NCBI GenBank assembly: GCA_013203015.1
Contig: JABMPO010000206.1
Span: forward strand, 1 to 9,020
Direction of reading: 5' to 3'
DNA: 9,020 nt
Source of the DNA: Fidelibacterota bacterium
Lineage (GTDB): Bacteria; Fidelibacterota; Marinisomatia; Marinisomatales; TCS56
In this document: one piece after another, positions 7,223-9,020 of the stretch
Numbering within the stretch: position 1 is the first letter of the stretch
Layout of the letters: each line of letters opens with the position of its first letter
Made by a program: the position numbers and the translations under genes
The notes under the pieces: model-generated
Told to the model about the DNA's origin: nothing
Database searches by the model: none
What the model saw: only the letters and a program-made list of their open reading frames with translations

Positions 7223-7939
7223 ATGACAGTAGCAAGAACAGAACGCGGAAAACTCAATCACCAGTTACATAAGTATGGTACAACCCAGTTTGGTTCTCCT
7301 TTAAATGTGATCCTACCATTACAATCTGAAGTAAACATTTTATTGATGTCAGGAATCCATGGCGATGAACCGGAGACAACTGTCCTACTTTCTGAAGCAT
7401 TGCGATCAGTTACCTGCACTGAATTGAAAAATGCTGCAATCCTTTGTGCCAATCCTGATGGGATGCAGCGTGGAACTCGAGCTAACGCCAGTGGGGTTGA
7501 TTTAAACCGAAATTTTCCGGCCGCAAACTGGTCTGCAGAGCCGGTTTATCATCGGAATATATTGGGTGAACCACAGGATATTGAGCTCAGTACAGGTGCT
7601 GAACCTGCTTCCGAACTTGAAACACAGGCATTGATAAAATTGATTCAAAAAATCAAACCAAGTTATGTCATCGCGTTTCATGGAGCGTTAGCCTGTGTGG
7701 ATGATCCTGGGAATACTGTTTTAGGGAAATGGCTGGCAAAACAGGCCAAGATTGATCATCTGCCTGATGTTGGATATCCTACACCCGGTTCGTTTGGCAC
7801 GTGGGCTGCAGACAACGGAATAAGAGTAGTAACCTTTGAATTACCTCCAAAACCGCTGACAGAAATGAAAATATCGTTGGTTCCCATGATTATTGATCTT
7901 TTGACTGATTCTTGGATTAATCAGGTCACAACAAAATGA
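7223..7939 (+). CDS. mpaA: Murein peptide amidase A (M14-type zinc carboxypeptidase)
   Basis: Predicted cytoplasmic enzyme of peptidoglycan recycling. MpaA hydrolyses the gamma-D-Glu-mDAP bond of the murein tripeptide L-Ala-gamma-D-Glu-mDAP, giving mDAP and L-Ala-D-Glu. The 238-residue length matches the family. Zinc ligands are H46 and E49 (GIHGDEPE) and H153 (IAFHGALAC), and the catalytic Glu is E206 (VTFELPP). Substrate-pocket signatures are CANPDGMQRGTRAN (75-88), GVDLNRNFPAANW (91-103) and GYPTPGSFGTW (184-194). ELETQALIKLI (131-141) is also characteristic. These blocks align closely with E. coli MpaA from memory. There is no signal peptide, as expected for a cytosolic recycling enzyme. 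The stop overlaps the next gene's start (ATGA), so the two are probably co-translated. The amidase 489 bp upstream would supply the peptide substrate. Specificity for the DAP tripeptide is inferred from family. Confidence 0.9.
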   Translation: MTVARTERGKLNHQLHKYGTTQFGSPLNVILPLQSEVNILLMSGIHGDEPETTVLLSEALRSVTCTELKNAAILCANPDGMQRGTRANASGVDLNRNFPAANWSAEPVYHRNILGEPQDIELSTGAEPASELETQALIKLIQKIKPSYVIAFHGALACVDDPGNTVLGKWLAKQAKIDHLPDVGYPTPGSFGTWAADNGIRVVTFELPPKPLTEMKISLVPMIIDLLTDSWINQVTTK

Positions 7940-8814
7940 ATTTAATTATAACCGATTCCGGATTGGGTGGTTTATCGGTCTGCGCCAATCTGGTAGCAGA
8001 TCTTTCAAGCACCACACTGGATGAAGATTTCGACATCAAGTATATCAACGCTGTCCCAGAGAAATATTATGGTTATAATCGCATGCCGAATCGGGCGGAG
8101 AAGATTAAAGTTTTCGACCAATTCTTGTCTGTTATCAGTCATAAATATGAACCGGATTACATTTATGTTGCCTGTAACAGTTTATCCGTTTTGATGAAAG
8201 AAACTACCATTTACAAATCAAAGAACATTCCGGTTTTAGGTATTATCGAAACTGGTGTTGAGCTTCTGATGGCACATTATATACCTGAGATTATCAATAT
8301 TGTAATCTTAGCGGCACCAACTACCATTGCTGAAAACACCTATCATGAAAAATTAGTCGCGGAAGGCATCCCGGCTGATACGATAATATCTCAGGCCTGC
8401 CCGGAACTGGCAAATACAATTTCCAATGATCCTGCCGGTGGCATGATTAGTAATCTTATAGCAGAATACTTATCAACTGCCATGGAGAAGATTACCTCAA
8501 CCTGTGAGCGATATTTAATCTACCTTGGATGTACCCATTACGGTTATCGTCGGGATATTTTTAAACAAGAGCTTGAAAAATATCCGCGATTATTTAAAAT
8601 TATCAATCCCAATGATGCAGTAACTATCAATCTATTTCCAGCAAAAAATAATTATCACTCAAAAGGAAAAACAGGCCGGGTAAATGTTGAATTCATTACC
8701 AGCTATCAAATCCCTAAACGCGAAATTGCAACCTTGAGCAATTACCTTAAAAATGTATCTCCAACTACAGTATACGCCCTACAGAATTACATATTGGACC
8801 ATGAATTGTTTTAG
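7936..8814 (+). CDS. Glutamate racemase-like (Asp/Glu racemase family) protein
   Basis: Predicted cofactor-independent amino-acid racemase using two cysteines as acid/base, as in MurI. The protein has 292 residues, slightly longer than typical MurI. It keeps DSGLGGLSV at the N-terminus (D7, S8), the first catalytic cysteine in ACNSLS (C80-N81-S82), ACPEL (154-158) and the second catalytic cysteine in LGCTHYG (C199-T200-H201). Deviations from canonical MurI include CNS instead of CNT, YYGYNR where MurI has PYG, and GCTHYG instead of GCTHYP. It may therefore be a specialised paralogue and not the housekeeping enzyme. Its ATG overlaps the mpaA stop by 4 bp, so translational coupling is likely and a role in murein-peptide recycling (for example D-Glu to L-Glu) is inferred. 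Aspartate or another amino acid as substrate cannot be excluded, so I withhold the murI symbol. Confidence 0.82.
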   Translation: MNLIITDSGLGGLSVCANLVADLSSTTLDEDFDIKYINAVPEKYYGYNRMPNRAEKIKVFDQFLSVISHKYEPDYIYVACNSLSVLMKETTIYKSKNIPVLGIIETGVELLMAHYIPEIINIVILAAPTTIAENTYHEKLVAEGIPADTIISQACPELANTISNDPAGGMISNLIAEYLSTAMEKITSTCERYLIYLGCTHYGYRRDIFKQELEKYPRLFKIINPNDAVTINLFPAKNNYHSKGKTGRVNVEFITSYQIPKREIATLSNYLKNVSPTTVYALQNYILDHELF

Positions 8815-8843
8815 CGGAAAGTGACTATTTTCTATAATCTGGC

Positions 8844-9020
8844 ATGATAATTGAATATAATTACAGCATGAGAAAAGACAATTCGAAATCCGTCAAATCC
8901 AAATCAGAAAACCGCGCTGAATCCAAACAAAAGCAAGTCAGCAATGAGAAAAAAAATGATGAAAAACCCCGCACGCAAAATCCATGGCTATCTGAAAAAA
9001 TGGAGTGGGGACTTCATTTA
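8844..9020 (+). CDS. N-terminal part of an unrecognised Lys/Ser-rich protein, cut by window edge
   Basis: An open frame of 59 codons runs to the right edge without a stop. It begins at ATG 8844, or more likely at the in-frame ATG 8868 (MRKDNSKSVKSKSENRAESK...), since an in-frame TAA at 8835-8837 closes the frame upstream. The segment is very hydrophilic, with ten Lys among the 51 codons from 8868, many Ser, Glu and Asn, and no hydrophobic stretch until LSEKMEWGLHL at the edge. Disordered basic tails of this kind often precede membrane segments or DNA/RNA-binding domains, but the family cannot be named from this fragment. No Shine-Dalgarno is obvious before either ATG. TATAAT at 8833-8838 could be a -10 box but lacks a properly spaced -35. 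Confidence 0.5.
   Translation, partial: MIIEYNYSMRKDNSKSVKSKSENRAESKQKQVSNEKKNDEKPRTQNPWLSEKMEWGLHL

Noticed and set aside
8840..8855. Sigma-54-like TGGCATG-N4-TTGAA before the last partial gene
   Set aside because: The GG is correctly spaced 10 bp from the downstream G, but the essential -12 GC is GA, and transcription would start almost on the ATG at 8868.
1..9020. CRISPR array, insertion sequence, tRNA or rRNA
   Set aside because: No regularly spaced repeats, transposase-like protein with terminal inverted repeats, cloverleaf or conserved rRNA segment could be found by reading the window.

Overview
The window looks like chromosomal DNA from a Gram-negative (diderm) bacterium, AT-rich especially between genes. 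Two proteins carry lipoprotein-type N-termini and one more looks like an exported beta-rich envelope protein. The domain make-up points to the Bacteroidota/Chlorobi/Marinimicrobia side of the tree: an FKBP with a long N-terminal helical domain, and a large amidase carrying an inserted golvesin-like domain. That placement is inference, since no rRNA or phylogenetic marker is present. Most genes have recognisable AGGA-type ribosome binding sites, which is less typical of core Bacteroidota and leans toward a relative such as Marinimicrobia, Calditrichota or Ignavibacteria. I found no mobile element, CRISPR array, tRNA or rRNA.

Layout: 1-314 is AT-rich non-coding sequence. 315-1316 (-) encodes an M42-type metallo-aminopeptidase with all expected metal ligands. 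A 286-bp divergent gap leads to 1603-2298 (+), an FKBP-type peptidyl-prolyl isomerase lipoprotein that ends in a clear intrinsic terminator. The terminator's T-tract overlaps the stop codon of the convergent gene 2347-3441 (-), an unrecognised secreted or outer-membrane protein with a TTG start. A second divergent gap leads to 3653-6733 (+), a 1026-residue lipoprotein. It combines an N-acetylmuramoyl-L-alanine amidase domain split by a golvesin-like insertion, a fibronectin type III domain and a C-terminal amidotransferase-like domain. Then comes a 489-bp non-coding, hairpin-rich stretch (6734-7222). After it, mpaA (7223-7939) and a MurI-like racemase (7936-8814) overlap by 4 bp. The start of another gene with a Lys/Ser-rich N-terminus runs off the right edge.

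How the genes may work together: the right-hand part reads as a peptidoglycan turnover module. The lipoprotein amidase would release stem peptides from MurNAc. MpaA would cut the gamma-D-Glu-mDAP bond of the tripeptide. The coupled racemase-family protein sits where E. coli has the L-Ala-D/L-Glu epimerase gene and may feed D-Glu back to L-Glu. The M42 aminopeptidase and the FKBP are general peptide-processing and envelope-folding functions with no demonstrated link to this module.
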